A stretch of 64,000 bases of DNA from JANYCO01 sp035535995 (GCA_035535995.1 DATLOZ010000019.1:1-64000), one strand, 5' to 3'. Shown: positions 16,841-26,254, counted from the first letter of the stretch. Translations and numbers: made by a program. The notes: generated by a model from the letters alone, not told the origin.

Positions 16841-17770
16841 ATGTCCTACGTAAAGATCTTTTCCGGAACTGGTTCCCGCAATCTTGCGGAAAAAATCGCT
16901 CATTATTATGGCAAGCCACTTGGCGATGCTTCTATTACTCGTTTTAGCGATGGGGAGATCTCGGTGAGCTATAATGAGTCAATTCGTGGATATGACGTTT
17001 TCCTGGTACAATCTACCTTCCCTAGTGCCGACAACCTGATGGAGCTTCTGCTGCTGATGGACGCGGCTAGAAGAGCTTCTGCTGCTTACGTGACAGTGGT
17101 GATTCCTTACTTCGGATATGCACGCCAGGATAGAAAAGATAAACCAAGAGTTCCGATCGCTGCCAAGCTGGTGGCTAATTTACTTTCTGCTGCTGGAGCA
17201 GATCGTCTTATGACCTGCGATCTTCATGCAGGCCAGATCCAGGGATTCTTTGATTTTCCGGTAGATCACCTCGATGGAGCGGCTATTTTCGTTCCATACC
17301 TTCGTACCCTGAATTTAGATAACATGATCTTTGCTTCTCCTGATGTAGGAGGGGTAGCACGTACAAGAGGTTTTGCCAAAATTATGGAAAAAGATCTTGT
17401 GGTGATCGACAAGCATAGAAAAAGAGCCAACGAAGTGGCTTCAATGCAGCTGATCGGAAATGTAGAAGGTGCCAACGTAGTATTGATCGACGATCTGATC
17501 GATACCGGAGGAACTATGAGCAAGGCAGCTCAAATGCTAATGGATAAAGGAGCTGTAAGCGTACGCGCGGTTTGCACACACGCAGTGCTTTCCGGTAAGG
17601 CCTATGAAAATATTGAAAGCTCTGTACTTACAGAATTAGTAGTGACCGATACGATTCCTTTGAAAAAGGAAAGTCATAAAATAAAAGTGCTTACCGTTTC
17701 TGAACTTTTCGCGAAAGCGATTCGCAAACTGCAGGATAACGATTCGATCAGTTCGCTGTTCATTATATAA
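16841..17770 (+). CDS. prs: Ribose-phosphate pyrophosphokinase
   Basis: Prs makes PRPP from ribose 5-phosphate and ATP for nucleotide, His and Trp synthesis. I choose the ATG at 16841 (MSYVKIFSGTGSRNLAEKIA), which gives 309 residues and aligns with the usual N terminus; an in-frame ATG at 16790 adds 17 residues encoded within the upstream hairpin and is unlikely. Key motifs: RFSDGEISV, the FGYARQDRK flexible loop, CDLHAGQIQGFFD and the PRPP loop VVLIDDLIDTGGT. It is followed 90 bases later by rplY. Confidence 0.96.
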   Translation: MSYVKIFSGTGSRNLAEKIAHYYGKPLGDASITRFSDGEISVSYNESIRGYDVFLVQSTFPSADNLMELLLLMDAARRASAAYVTVVIPYFGYARQDRKDKPRVPIAAKLVANLLSAAGADRLMTCDLHAGQIQGFFDFPVDHLDGAAIFVPYLRTLNLDNMIFASPDVGGVARTRGFAKIMEKDLVVIDKHRKRANEVASMQLIGNVEGANVVLIDDLIDTGGTMSKAAQMLMDKGAVSVRAVCTHAVLSGKAYENIESSVLTELVVTDTIPLKKESHKIKVLTVSELFAKAIRKLQDNDSISSLFII

Positions 17771-17860
17771 AAAATTAAAGATAAGGTCTGTATTAAAACA
17801 ATCAACGAAGCCAGGATGCTGCAGACGCATTGCAACTTCAATAAGTAAAATAAAACTATT

Positions 17861-18451
17861 ATGAAATCATTAGAGATTATAGGGTTTAAAAGAGCAAATC
17901 TCGGTAAAGTTGAGGCTAAACAACTGAGACAAGAAACCAATGTTCCATGCGTATTGTACGGTGGAAAAGAGCAAGTACACTTCCATACTCCGGCATTCTT
18001 GTTGAGAGACCTGGTTTATACAGGAGAAGTGCATACAGTAGATCTTACTGTAGAAGGCAAAAAATACAATTGCGTTCTTCAGGATATCCAGTTTAATCCA
18101 GTAAACGAAATGATCCTTCACGTAGACTTCCTGGAATTGAGCGCTGACAAACCAGTAAAAATTGAAATTCCGGTAAAACTTGTTGGTACTCCGGTTGGTG
18201 TGATCAAAGGAGGTAAACTGGTTCCTAAATTGAAAAAACTTATCGTAAAAGCACTTCCTGCAAACCTACCTGATTTCATCGAGGTAGACGTAGCTCACCT
18301 GGAAGTAGGAAAATCAGTAAAGGTAGCAGATGTGAAAGTGAACAACTATGCTATACTGAATGCAAAAGCAATTCCTTTGGCAACAGTTGTTTCTACAAGA
18401 GAACTGAAGCAAGCAGAAACAGCTGATGCAAAAGCTCCTGCTAAAAAATAA
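17861..18451 (+). CDS. rplY: 50S ribosomal protein L25 (CTC/TL5 form)
   Basis: The 196-residue product is the long L25 form. An N-terminal 5S rRNA-binding domain (about residues 1-90: VPCVLYGGKEQVHF, CVLQDIQFNPV...HVDFLEL) is followed by a beta-rich C-terminal domain (95-185: EIPVKLVGTPVGVIKGG, LEVGKSVKVADV). A short Ala/Lys tail ends the protein. The order prs, rplY, pth is widely conserved in bacteria. An intrinsic terminator follows. Confidence 0.96.
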   Translation: MKSLEIIGFKRANLGKVEAKQLRQETNVPCVLYGGKEQVHFHTPAFLLRDLVYTGEVHTVDLTVEGKKYNCVLQDIQFNPVNEMILHVDFLELSADKPVKIEIPVKLVGTPVGVIKGGKLVPKLKKLIVKALPANLPDFIEVDVAHLEVGKSVKVADVKVNNYAILNAKAIPLATVVSTRELKQAETADAKAPAKK

Positions 18452-18473
18452 TTTCGATTAGAAATTGATTCAC

Positions 18474-18510
18474 AAATGAAGAACCCGCTTTTTAAGCGGG
18501 TTCTTCATTT
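18474..18510. terminator. Bidirectional intrinsic terminator after rplY
   Basis: A 17-bp perfect stem (18474-18490 with 18494-18510, core GAACCCGCTT/AAGCGGGTTC) around a three-base loop follows rplY by 22 bases. It also abuts the stop codon of the small minus-strand ORF at 18509. Confidence 0.85.
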
Positions 18511-18709
18511 ATGGATCCGCCAAAATCCATATCCCCTTCCGTGGAATTCTTTGATAAACTGTAGTAAAAGTGGTGTTACGAATTTTTTCAGAGTAGACCA
18601 AGATTCTTTTCTTGACTACAATTGGAGAACGCTCGTGGTAATCATTTTCATCATCTACGGAATGAGGTATCCTATTGGATCTAGAGTTTAAAAAATAAAT
18701 CAGCGGCAT
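18509..18709 (-). CDS. Possible small gene, 66 residues, unknown
   Basis: The ORF fills much of an otherwise gene-free 340-base stretch between rplY and pth. Support: an AAGAAGGA purine stretch upstream of the ATG, a stop codon lying directly on the bidirectional terminator, and a plausible composition (basic C-terminal half, KKRILVYSEKIRN, ending RKGIWILADP). Against: no family I recognise, no promoter motif, and short length. It could be chance. The remaining 18710-18851 is AT-rich and shows nothing clear. Confidence 0.35.
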   Translation of the reverse strand: MPLIYFLNSRSNRIPHSVDDENDYHERSPIVVKKRILVYSEKIRNTTFTTVYQRIPRKGIWILADP

Positions 18710-18851
18710 AAAAAATTATCCTTCTTTGTAACACGAGCTTAAAAGTAAATTGGTTTAAGTAATTAAATTGGTGTCACTACTTTTAGTCGTAGCAACAGTA
18801 TCCGTTATATTTTAATTTTTATTACTAGCTTTATAATCTCAAAAAACTATT

Positions 18852-19415
18852 ATGAAGTATCTAATCTGCGGACTGGGGAATATTGGTCCAGAGTATGCGA
18901 AAACCCGCCACAATATTGGCTTTATGGTATTGGATAAATTGGCCAAGGACCATGAGGTGCGTTTTGATTCAGATCGTTTAGTATTTAAGACAGAGTTCAA
19001 ATACAAAAGCCGCCAGATCCATCTTATCAAGCCCACAACCTATATGAACCTTAGTGGGAAGGCACTTAACTATTGGTTAAAAGAATTAGATATCCCGGTA
19101 GAAAACTCTCTTTCGATCACAGACGATATTGCTTTGCCTTTTGGCAAACTGCGTATGCGAGGAAAAGGCTCTGGTGGCGGACATAATGGATTGGGAAATA
19201 TTCAGGAAGTTTTAGGTACAGATGCTTATCCAAGATTGAGATTCGGAGTAGGCGGGGATTTTGCGAAAGGAAAACAAATAGATTATGTACTGGGAGAATT
19301 CGATTCAGGTGATGCCGCGGAATTACCTCTTCATATTGATAAAGCCTGCGAAGCGGTCTTATCTTTCTGCACGATAGGATTGGAGCGGGCTATGAATACA
19401 GTGAATACTAAATGA
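18852..19415 (+). CDS. pth: Peptidyl-tRNA hydrolase
   Basis: Pth releases peptides from peptidyl-tRNA lost by ribosomes. The 187-residue product has the family start YLICGLGNIGPEYAKTRHNIGFMVLD with the catalytic histidine H20, then PTTYMNLSGKAL with the conserved Asn, the DDIALPFGKLRMRGKGSGGGHNGL motif with the conserved Asp and His, and RLRFGVGG. The length is standard. Confidence 0.96.
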   Translation: MKYLICGLGNIGPEYAKTRHNIGFMVLDKLAKDHEVRFDSDRLVFKTEFKYKSRQIHLIKPTTYMNLSGKALNYWLKELDIPVENSLSITDDIALPFGKLRMRGKGSGGGHNGLGNIQEVLGTDAYPRLRFGVGGDFAKGKQIDYVLGEFDSGDAAELPLHIDKACEAVLSFCTIGLERAMNTVNTK

Positions 19416-19451
19416 TTTGATGATTAAAATTCTAAAATCCTGATAAAAAAA

Positions 19452-19477
19452 GAAGGACCGGTTACAGCCAGTCCTTC
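19452..19477 (-). terminator. Intrinsic terminator downstream of bTHX
   Basis: GAAGGAC (19452-19458) and GTCCTTC (19471-19477) pair, with partial inner pairing. On the minus strand the hairpin is followed by eight T residues, so it serves the minus-strand genes (bTHX, possibly sdh read-through) rather than pth. Confidence 0.65.
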
Positions 19478-19645
19478 AAACAACCAAACAAACCAATTTA
19501 AAATTTTTATCTCTTTATTTTCTATCAATTAATAATTCTAATGATCAAACAATCTGATAACCTGTTCCAATAAAATGAAATATCGTATAACCGTTACAGA
19601 GTAAGCGATTATACGATATCTAAAATTGTCAGGTTACAAAAAGCT

Positions 19646-19768
19646 TTAAGCTTTTTTCTCAGCTTTAGGAGCAGGGGCAGCAGCCTTTTTTTGTTTATGC
19701 TTTCTTGTGTTGCCAAAGGAGCCCATGGCTAGTTTTCCTTTTTTTGATTTTTTATCACCTTTTCCCAT
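19646..19768 (-). CDS. 30S ribosomal protein bTHX
   Basis: The 40-residue, highly basic product starts MGKGDKKSKKGKLAMGSFG and ends in an Ala/Lys-rich tail. This is the signature of the small bTHX (Thx/S31e-like) ribosomal proteins that sit in the 30S head in Thermus and are usual in Bacteroidota. It is too short for standard ORF cutoffs. It lies downstream of sdhB in the same direction, separated by 62 bases, and is followed by a terminator. Confidence 0.9.
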   Translation of the reverse strand: MGKGDKKSKKGKLAMGSFGNTRKHKQKKAAAPAPKAEKKA

Positions 19769-19830
19769 AATAAGTTAGTTTGAATTTTAAAAATTGAAAT
19801 AAACGATATTAAAATTTATAAATTTGATAA

Positions 19831-20601
19831 TTATTTATTTTTAGAAGTTAGCTTAGCAGACATATATTCGCGGTTCATGCGGGCGATATTGGTCAACGAA
19901 ATTTCTTTCGGACATTCTGCTTCGCAGGCACCTGTTACGGTACAAGAACCGAATCCTTCGGCGTCCATTTGAGCCACCATGTTTTCAGCTCTGGTTTCTT
20001 TTTCCACCTGTCCTTGTGGCAATAAAGCTAGCTGGGAGATTTTAGCAGAAACGAAAAGCATTGCAGAAGCATTTTTACAAGCGGCTACACAAGCTCCGCA
20101 ACCAATACAGGCCGCAGCACTGAATGCATCGTCTGCATCGTCTTTCGGAATCGGAATATTGTTGGCATCCTGGGCATTTCCTGTATTCACAGAAACATAT
20201 CCGCCGGCAGCGATAATTCTATCAAAAGCAGAACGGTCTACTACAAGATCTTTTACAACAGGGAATGATTTGGCTCTCCAAGGCTCTACAGTGATAGTAT
20301 CGCCGTCTTTGAAAGAGCGCATATGAAGCTGACAAGTAGTAACGCCTCTAAGCGGTCCGTGTGGTCTTCCGTTGATGTACATGCTGCACATTCCACAAAT
20401 ACCTTCTCTACAGTCATGGTCAAACGCGATTGGCTCTTCTCCTTTATTGATCAGCTCCTCGTTCAGTACGTCAAACATTTCGAGAAAAGACATATCAGAA
20501 GATATTCCTTTTACATTGTATGGAACAAATTTGCCAGCGTCGTTCGCATTTTTCTGACGCCATACCTTCAGTGTAAGATTCATGTTTCCTTCCATCTTCA
20601 A
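19831..20601 (-). CDS. sdhB: Succinate dehydrogenase/fumarate reductase iron-sulfur subunit
   Basis: SdhB carries electrons from the flavoprotein to the membrane anchor. Cysteine clusters are visible for the [2Fe-2S] centre (CREGICGMCSMYINGRP, then TTCQLHM), the [4Fe-4S] centre (AACIGCGACVAACKN) and the [3Fe-4S] centre (TGACEAECPKEI). The 256-residue product has a four-to-five residue N-terminal extension; an internal ATG (MNLTLKVW, codon 6) is an equally good start. It is the third gene of sdhCAB. Confidence 0.96.
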   Translation of the reverse strand: MKMEGNMNLTLKVWRQKNANDAGKFVPYNVKGISSDMSFLEMFDVLNEELINKGEEPIAFDHDCREGICGMCSMYINGRPHGPLRGVTTCQLHMRSFKDGDTITVEPWRAKSFPVVKDLVVDRSAFDRIIAAGGYVSVNTGNAQDANNIPIPKDDADDAFSAAACIGCGACVAACKNASAMLFVSAKISQLALLPQGQVEKETRAENMVAQMDAEGFGSCTVTGACEAECPKEISLTNIARMNREYMSAKLTSKNK

Positions 20602-20670
20602 TTAATTTGATGATTTGGTGATTTGATAATTTGATGATGGTTTTACCACATCGTTTTTTACTACTTGAAA

Positions 20671-22650
20671 TTATTTATAGCTTCTCTGTGCTATTTTAAT
20701 ATTTTCAAATTTTAATTCTTCTTTATTCAACTCAAACTGGCTATCGCCTTTGTATTCCCAAGCGGCAACGTAGGCATAGTTAGCATCATCTCTCAGAGCT
20801 TCGCCTTCTTCGGTTTGATATTCTTCACGGAAGTGACCGCCGCAAGATTCATTTCTGTTTAGTGCATCGAGACACATCAGTTCGCCTAGCTCGATGAAAT
20901 CGATCACACGGCCTGCTTTTTCCAACTCCGGATTCAATTCATTTGCAGTACCAGGTACGCGTACGTCTTGCCAGAATTCTGCTTTCAGTTTTTGGATCTC
21001 TGTGATTGCCGATTTTAATCCTTCTGCATTACGAGCCATACCACATTTATCCCACATGATCTTGCCAAGTCTCTTATGGAAGGAATCTACAGAAGATTTT
21101 CCTTTCACTGCAAACAAGCGATTGATTTGATCTTGTACCGTTTTCTCTGCTTCTACAAATGCTTCGTGATCGGTAGAAATAGCTTTCGTACGGATCTCGT
21201 TGGAAAGGTAAGCGCCGATAGTATATGGAATTACAAAGTAACCGTCGGCAAGTCCTTGCATCAGCGCGGAAGCTCCAAGCCTGTTAGCTCCGTGGTCTGA
21301 GAAGTTGGCTTCGCCCAGTGCGTACATACCAGGTACGGTGGTCATCAGGTTGTAATCAACCCAAAGCCCACCCATAGTATAGTGTACAGCAGGATAGATT
21401 CTCATCGGCACTTCATATGGATCTTCGCCAGTGATTTGCTTGTACATGTCGAACAGGTTGCCGTATTTTTCTTTTACGACTTCCTTACCCATGATCGCAA
21501 TTTCTTCTTTGCTTGCGTTGTGTTTATGTTGTTTGGTTGCTTCAATTTTTCCGTAGCGCTCAATTGCCGAAGCGTAGTCGAGGTATACGGCCATTTTAGA
21601 GCTACCTACTCCGTAGCCGGCATCACATCTTTCTTTGGCAGCGCGGGAAGCTACGTCTCTTGGTACAAGGTTACCAAAAGCAGGATATCTTCTTTCCAGG
21701 TAATAATCTCTTTCGTCTTCCGGAATATCTTTAGCAGCACGAGTGTCGCCTTGTTTCTTTGGAACCCAGATTCTACCGTCGTTACGCAGCGATTCGGACA
21801 TCAAGGTCAGTTTAGACTGATGGTCGCCGGAAACAGGGATACAGGTTGGGTGAATTTGAGTGTAGCAAGGGTTTCCGAAGAAAGCTCCCTTCTTATGTGC
21901 TTTCCAGGCTGCAGTAACGTTGCTGCCCATGGCGTTGGTCGAAAGGTAGAATACGTTTCCATAACCACCAGTACAAAGAAGTACTGCATGTCCGAAATGT
22001 CTTTCCAATTTTCCGGAGATCAGATCGCGTGCGATAATTCCACGGGCTTTTCCGTCGATGGTTACGACATCCAGCATTTCGTGACGGGAATACATTTCTA
22101 TGCTTCCCATTCCTATTTGGCGTTCCAGAGCGCTGTATGCACCAAGTAATAATTGTTGACCGGTTTGGCCTGCTGCGTAGAACGTACGTTGTACTTGTGT
22201 ACCGCCGAATGAACGGTTGCTAAGCAATCCGCCGTATTCACGGGCGAAAGGCACGCCTTGTGCCACGCATTGGTCGATGATGTTTCCACTTACTTCAGCC
22301 AGACGGTGAACGTTGGCTTCGCGGGCGCGGTAGTCACCGCCTTTGATGGTATCATAAAACAGACGGTAAACAGAGTCACCATCGTTTTGGTAGTTCTTGG
22401 CAGCGTTCACACCGCCTTGTGCAGCGATACTGTGTGCACGTCTTGGAGAATCCTGGAAGCAAAATACCTTTACCTTATAGCCCATTTCAGCTAGGGTAGC
22501 AGCAGCAGATGAACCGGCTAATCCTGATCCAACTACAATGATTTCCAGACTTCTTTTATTTGCAGGATTGACAAGAGATATCGTAGAACGATATTTTTTC
22601 CATTTACTATCTAAAGGTCCTTCCGGTATTTTAGCATCTAATTTTGACAT
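20671..22650 (-). CDS. sdhA: Succinate dehydrogenase/fumarate reductase flavoprotein subunit
   Basis: The 659-residue product holds the FAD-binding GSGLAGSSAAATLAEMGY motif (about residues 37-54), the HSIAAQGGVNAAKNY block that includes the FAD-linking histidine, the active-site region HPTCIPVSGDHQSKL, and the C-terminal GGHFREEYQTEEGEAL motif. The sequence style is of the Wolinella/Bacillus type B complexes that use menaquinone. It oxidises succinate to fumarate or runs in reverse. The gap to sdhC is 16 bases. Confidence 0.97.
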   Translation of the reverse strand: MSKLDAKIPEGPLDSKWKKYRSTISLVNPANKRSLEIIVVGSGLAGSSAAATLAEMGYKVKVFCFQDSPRRAHSIAAQGGVNAAKNYQNDGDSVYRLFYDTIKGGDYRAREANVHRLAEVSGNIIDQCVAQGVPFAREYGGLLSNRSFGGTQVQRTFYAAGQTGQQLLLGAYSALERQIGMGSIEMYSRHEMLDVVTIDGKARGIIARDLISGKLERHFGHAVLLCTGGYGNVFYLSTNAMGSNVTAAWKAHKKGAFFGNPCYTQIHPTCIPVSGDHQSKLTLMSESLRNDGRIWVPKKQGDTRAAKDIPEDERDYYLERRYPAFGNLVPRDVASRAAKERCDAGYGVGSSKMAVYLDYASAIERYGKIEATKQHKHNASKEEIAIMGKEVVKEKYGNLFDMYKQITGEDPYEVPMRIYPAVHYTMGGLWVDYNLMTTVPGMYALGEANFSDHGANRLGASALMQGLADGYFVIPYTIGAYLSNEIRTKAISTDHEAFVEAEKTVQDQINRLFAVKGKSSVDSFHKRLGKIMWDKCGMARNAEGLKSAITEIQKLKAEFWQDVRVPGTANELNPELEKAGRVIDFIELGELMCLDALNRNESCGGHFREEYQTEEGEALRDDANYAYVAAWEYKGDSQFELNKEELKFENIKIAQRSYK

Positions 22651-22666
22651 AGATTCTCAACTATTT

Positions 22667-23338
22667 TTATTGAATGATTTTTAAATAAATCGCTAATGGC
22701 ATTAAAGCGAAAACAAACGGGATAATGATCGAAAACCAGAATCCGAGGCCTTTAATGAATGGCGTGTATTTAGGATGGTTCAGTCCCAGTGTTTGGAAAC
22801 CTGATTGGAATCCGTGCATTAGGTGATACATCAAGGAGATCATGGAGAGCATATATAAGCCAACCCATACAGGATTTTCAAACACTTCCTTCATTTCGTC
22901 GAACAGTGTTTCCTCACCGCTGGTAATATGATCGGTAAAGCGGCTTACTACCCAGAAATGGTTTAGGTGAATGATCAGAAAGATCAGTATTAGTGTACCC
23001 AGTAGGCCCATAGAACGGGAATACCATTTGCTATTGGCTTTGCCGTTGGTAACAGCGTATCCAATAGGACGGGCTTTTTTGTTTTGAAGAGTAAGGACCA
23101 GCGCTTGAATGATGTGGAACAGGATCCCGATGAAAAGGACGATCTCCATGGTACGGATAAACACGTTGTGTGCCATGAATTCTGCGCCTTCGTTGAACAG
23201 TTTACCCCCGTCGTTAAAAAAGATTAGGGAATTGAGACCGCAGTGCACAACCAGAAAAGAGCATAAAAAAAGGCCTGTGACGCCCATAACTACTTTCTTT
23301 CCTATTGATGATGTAAATGTTGTTATTACCCAACTCAT
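22667..23338 (-). CDS. sdhC: Succinate dehydrogenase cytochrome b subunit
   Basis: The 223-residue membrane anchor has five hydrophobic helices (about residues 12-34, 55-75, 103-125, 150-172 and 195-218). Histidines in helices (VVHCGLN, LFHIIQAL, IHLNHFW, YHLMHGFQSGFQTLG) are the likely heme ligands. A single five-helix subunit in place of SdhC plus SdhD is the type B arrangement. First gene of the operon. Confidence 0.93.
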   Translation of the reverse strand: MSWVITTFTSSIGKKVVMGVTGLFLCSFLVVHCGLNSLIFFNDGGKLFNEGAEFMAHNVFIRTMEIVLFIGILFHIIQALVLTLQNKKARPIGYAVTNGKANSKWYSRSMGLLGTLILIFLIIHLNHFWVVSRFTDHITSGEETLFDEMKEVFENPVWVGLYMLSMISLMYHLMHGFQSGFQTLGLNHPKYTPFIKGLGFWFSIIIPFVFALMPLAIYLKIIQ

Positions 23339-23528
23339 TATTATCCAATTTTAAGATTTTGTATTGTTTTTTTTGATTTCTTTACCAAAAATAAGCCCCG
23401 GTGTAATAGGAAACAATATTATTTACTATTTATAAACGTTCTAAACAAAATATTTACTTAAATTAAGAATAGTTACTTTATAGTTACCTTGAAATATTAA
23501 TTTTGTACAATTACTAAAGAAGAAAATT

Positions 23529-23567
23529 ATGGCAAGGGCAACTAAATCGGCTTTCCAAGCGTTTTAA
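23529..23567 (+). other. 12-codon upstream ORF before the 866-residue surface protein
   Basis: The ORF MARATKSAFQAF follows a TAATTTTG -7-like box (23498-23505; no clear -33 box) and an AAGAAGAAAATT purine stretch, and ends 19 bases before the ATG of the next gene. It may be a leader peptide, a remnant or chance; the composition is not biased to a single amino acid. Confidence 0.3.
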
Positions 23568-23586
23568 AAAAATTACTTCAACATCG

Positions 23587-26187
23587 ATGCGCGCGTTTTT
23601 TTATACAAGAATTGTTCTTTTATTTTTAGTTGTTCAGGCTTTCTCAATTTTTAATATGAAAGCCACTCATATTCGTGCAGGAGAAATTACAGCGGTAAGA
23701 GTCACCAATACCAATTATATTTTTACGCTCACCATTTATGCCAACCTGCTTGCCACTGCCAGGAACGACAATGCCATGCTGAATTTTGGAGACGGCACAA
23801 GTATCACCTCTAATTATAATGTACCTGATCTAATAGTAAGCTCAGACACCTATAGAAGAACCTATACATTTAATAAAACCTTTTCCGGTAATGGTACTTT
23901 CAGAGTTTCTTATTTTGAAACGTATCGTAACGACTCCATTCGCAATATTGCGATGGGAGACGATTTTTATATTGAAACCTATATCTCTGTTTCATCTTCC
24001 GCAGCGCCTAATAACCCTGTGCAGCTAACCGTTCCTCCGATTGATAAAGCTGTCGTTGGACAATTATTTGTACACAATCCTGGAGCGTATGATCCGGATG
24101 GGGATAGCTTGTCTTATAAACTGATTGTTCCCCGCAAAGCGCCTGGACAAAACGTAGACGGATATTTTACTCCAGAGGCTACACATTCATTCACGCTGAA
24201 TCCTGTCACCGGCGACTTGGTATGGGATACGCCAATAATTGTGGGATTGTATAATGTTGCTTTTATCATTGAAGAATGGAAAAAAGGAGCAAACGGAACT
24301 TACTCGCGTGTAAGCTACGTAGTGCGCGACATGCAGATCCGGGTGATCAAATCTAACGATCATCCACCAGTAGTGATCATTCCACAGGATACTTGTGTGC
24401 TGCCGGGAAATACAATTACGAAATCAATCAAAGCTACAGATCCTGATGTGACCGATCGTCTTACTATTCTTGCTTTTCCTAATACTTATTTTTCTTATCC
24501 GGGACCACAGGTAAGTACTGCTAGTGGTACGTTTAGTTGGACACCGCAATGCTCTGATGTGCGCCAACAGCCTTATTCATTTGTGTTTGAAGCAAAAGAT
24601 GGCGGACATGTAGATACGCTTACCGACTATAAAACATGGCTCATTTATGTAAAGGGGCCAGCGCCCACGGGGCTGACTACTATACCAGCAGGTAATACCA
24701 TTGTATTGAATTGGAATCCTTATCAATGCGCTAATGCTGAAAAAATAGAGATCTACCGGAGTAGTTGTGATTCCGTTGGGTATAAGCAATTGTCTTGCGA
24801 AACGAGGTATACTGGTTTTCCTGGTTATGTAAAAATTGGTGAGGTGCCGGCCACCGCAACTAGTTTTGCGGATAACAACAGTGGCTCAGGTCTCACTCAT
24901 GGAATAGAATATTGTTATTTTATTGTGGCCACCTTTCCACTGCCCAAAAGTGGCGAGAGTCACGCCTCTGCTGAATCTTGTACCGGCCTCAAACTTGACG
25001 CCGCTATTTTGACCAATGTATCGGTGCAAAGTACTTCCTCTACAGCTGGCTCCATTGTGCTGAATTGGCTGGATCCAACAGAATCTCCTCTTGCACCTCC
25101 TTATTCTTATAACATCCAAAGAGCCGATGGCGTCAATGGTATTGTGTATACGACCATTGCCAGTGGCGTTACCGGAAATACGTATACCGACAATTCCCTT
25201 AATACACTCGATCAGGCATACCGCTATAGGATCGAATTGGTAGGAGGGAGTTTTTCTGATGCAGCCAGCTCTGTGTACGTAAGCAATACGCCAGGTAATA
25301 GGCAAATGACTTTAAACTGGGGAAGCAATGTGCCCTGGAACCAGGATTCTGTATGGCTTTATAGAAGTGTAAATGGAAGTGCCTATACTAAATTGATCTC
25401 TTTGAATGGAAATCCTGGTACATATCTCGATAATCAAAATCTTCATAATTGCGATACAGTATGTTATTACTTGAGAGTATTCTCTTCCTTTTGTGATAAG
25501 AAATTGACCTCCGCAGTATATGATAATAATTCAGAAAATAGTTGCGGAAAGCCTGTAGATACTAGCCCTCCGCGCGCTCCAAATCTTGCAGTACGAGGAT
25601 GTGAAGGAGATTTATCTGTCTTTACTGATTTGTTGAATTGGGAAGATATAGACGATCCTTCATGTCCCAATATTCGCAACTACAATGTTTATTTTTCAGA
25701 ATATGAAGACGTGGATTCCCGTATAATTGGCACTACTGACAATTCAGTGCTCGAATATCTTTATACCAATTTGCTGACTACGGCAGGTTGTTTTCAGGTG
25801 AACGCCGTAAACAAGCAGGGAGTAGAAGGTACAAAAAGTACAAAGGTCTGCGTAGACGATTGTGTTTATTACGAGCTTCCCAACTTGATCACCCCTAACG
25901 GTGATTCGCTCAATGATTATTACCGTCCTTTCCCGGTACCGCGAGGAGTAGAGATCGTACATTTCAAAGTTTACAATCGCTGGGGAGCGCTGGTATTTTC
26001 GGTAGACAATGATATAAATTTGAATTGGACGGGGCGCTCTAAAGATGGACAGGTTCTTTCTGATGGCGTTTATTATTACAGTGCCGAGATTAAGTACTAC
26101 CGCAGAAAAAACAGAAAAGATGAGCACCGCATGTTGAAAGGCTGGGTGCAGATCTTAGATAATAATTCTCCTCAACTTAATGAGTAG
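23587..26187 (+). CDS. Large surface protein with T9SS type B (gliding-motility-associated) C-terminal domain
   Basis: The 866-residue product has a signal peptide (about 1-25, ending NMKATHIRAG). Following it are beta-sandwich repeats: cadherin/Ig-like domains with YDPDGDSLSYKL and the ATDPDVTDRL pattern (about 150-350), and fibronectin type III-like domains (about 360-640; GLTTIPAGNTIVLNWNPY, ILTNVSVQ...IVLNWLDP). The end, LPNLITPNGDSLNDYYRPF...VYNRWGALVF...DGVYYY...LKGWVQIL, is the type B sorting domain. It is therefore a T9SS substrate carried to the cell surface, probably for adhesion or contact. No adjacent PorP/SprF partner is present. Confidence 0.88.
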   Translation: MRAFFYTRIVLLFLVVQAFSIFNMKATHIRAGEITAVRVTNTNYIFTLTIYANLLATARNDNAMLNFGDGTSITSNYNVPDLIVSSDTYRRTYTFNKTFSGNGTFRVSYFETYRNDSIRNIAMGDDFYIETYISVSSSAAPNNPVQLTVPPIDKAVVGQLFVHNPGAYDPDGDSLSYKLIVPRKAPGQNVDGYFTPEATHSFTLNPVTGDLVWDTPIIVGLYNVAFIIEEWKKGANGTYSRVSYVVRDMQIRVIKSNDHPPVVIIPQDTCVLPGNTITKSIKATDPDVTDRLTILAFPNTYFSYPGPQVSTASGTFSWTPQCSDVRQQPYSFVFEAKDGGHVDTLTDYKTWLIYVKGPAPTGLTTIPAGNTIVLNWNPYQCANAEKIEIYRSSCDSVGYKQLSCETRYTGFPGYVKIGEVPATATSFADNNSGSGLTHGIEYCYFIVATFPLPKSGESHASAESCTGLKLDAAILTNVSVQSTSSTAGSIVLNWLDPTESPLAPPYSYNIQRADGVNGIVYTTIASGVTGNTYTDNSLNTLDQAYRYRIELVGGSFSDAASSVYVSNTPGNRQMTLNWGSNVPWNQDSVWLYRSVNGSAYTKLISLNGNPGTYLDNQNLHNCDTVCYYLRVFSSFCDKKLTSAVYDNNSENSCGKPVDTSPPRAPNLAVRGCEGDLSVFTDLLNWEDIDDPSCPNIRNYNVYFSEYEDVDSRIIGTTDNSVLEYLYTNLLTTAGCFQVNAVNKQGVEGTKSTKVCVDDCVYYELPNLITPNGDSLNDYYRPFPVPRGVEIVHFKVYNRWGALVFSVDNDINLNWTGRSKDGQVLSDGVYYYSAEIKYYRRKNRKDEHRMLKGWVQILDNNSPQLNE

Positions 26188-26220
26188 CTTAGCTACAAAT
26201 TATGAGTGAGTCATGACTTA

Positions 26221-26254
26221 AATTCAACATTCATAACTCATAATTCATAACTTA
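26221..26254. repeat. Copy of the CTCATAACTCAACATTCATA word family
   Basis: Right-hand arm AATTCAACATTCATAACTCA and following words match the palindrome at 4278-4309; the left arm (about 26196-26216) is degenerate. It lies between the surface protein gene and fabD. Confidence 0.6.
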
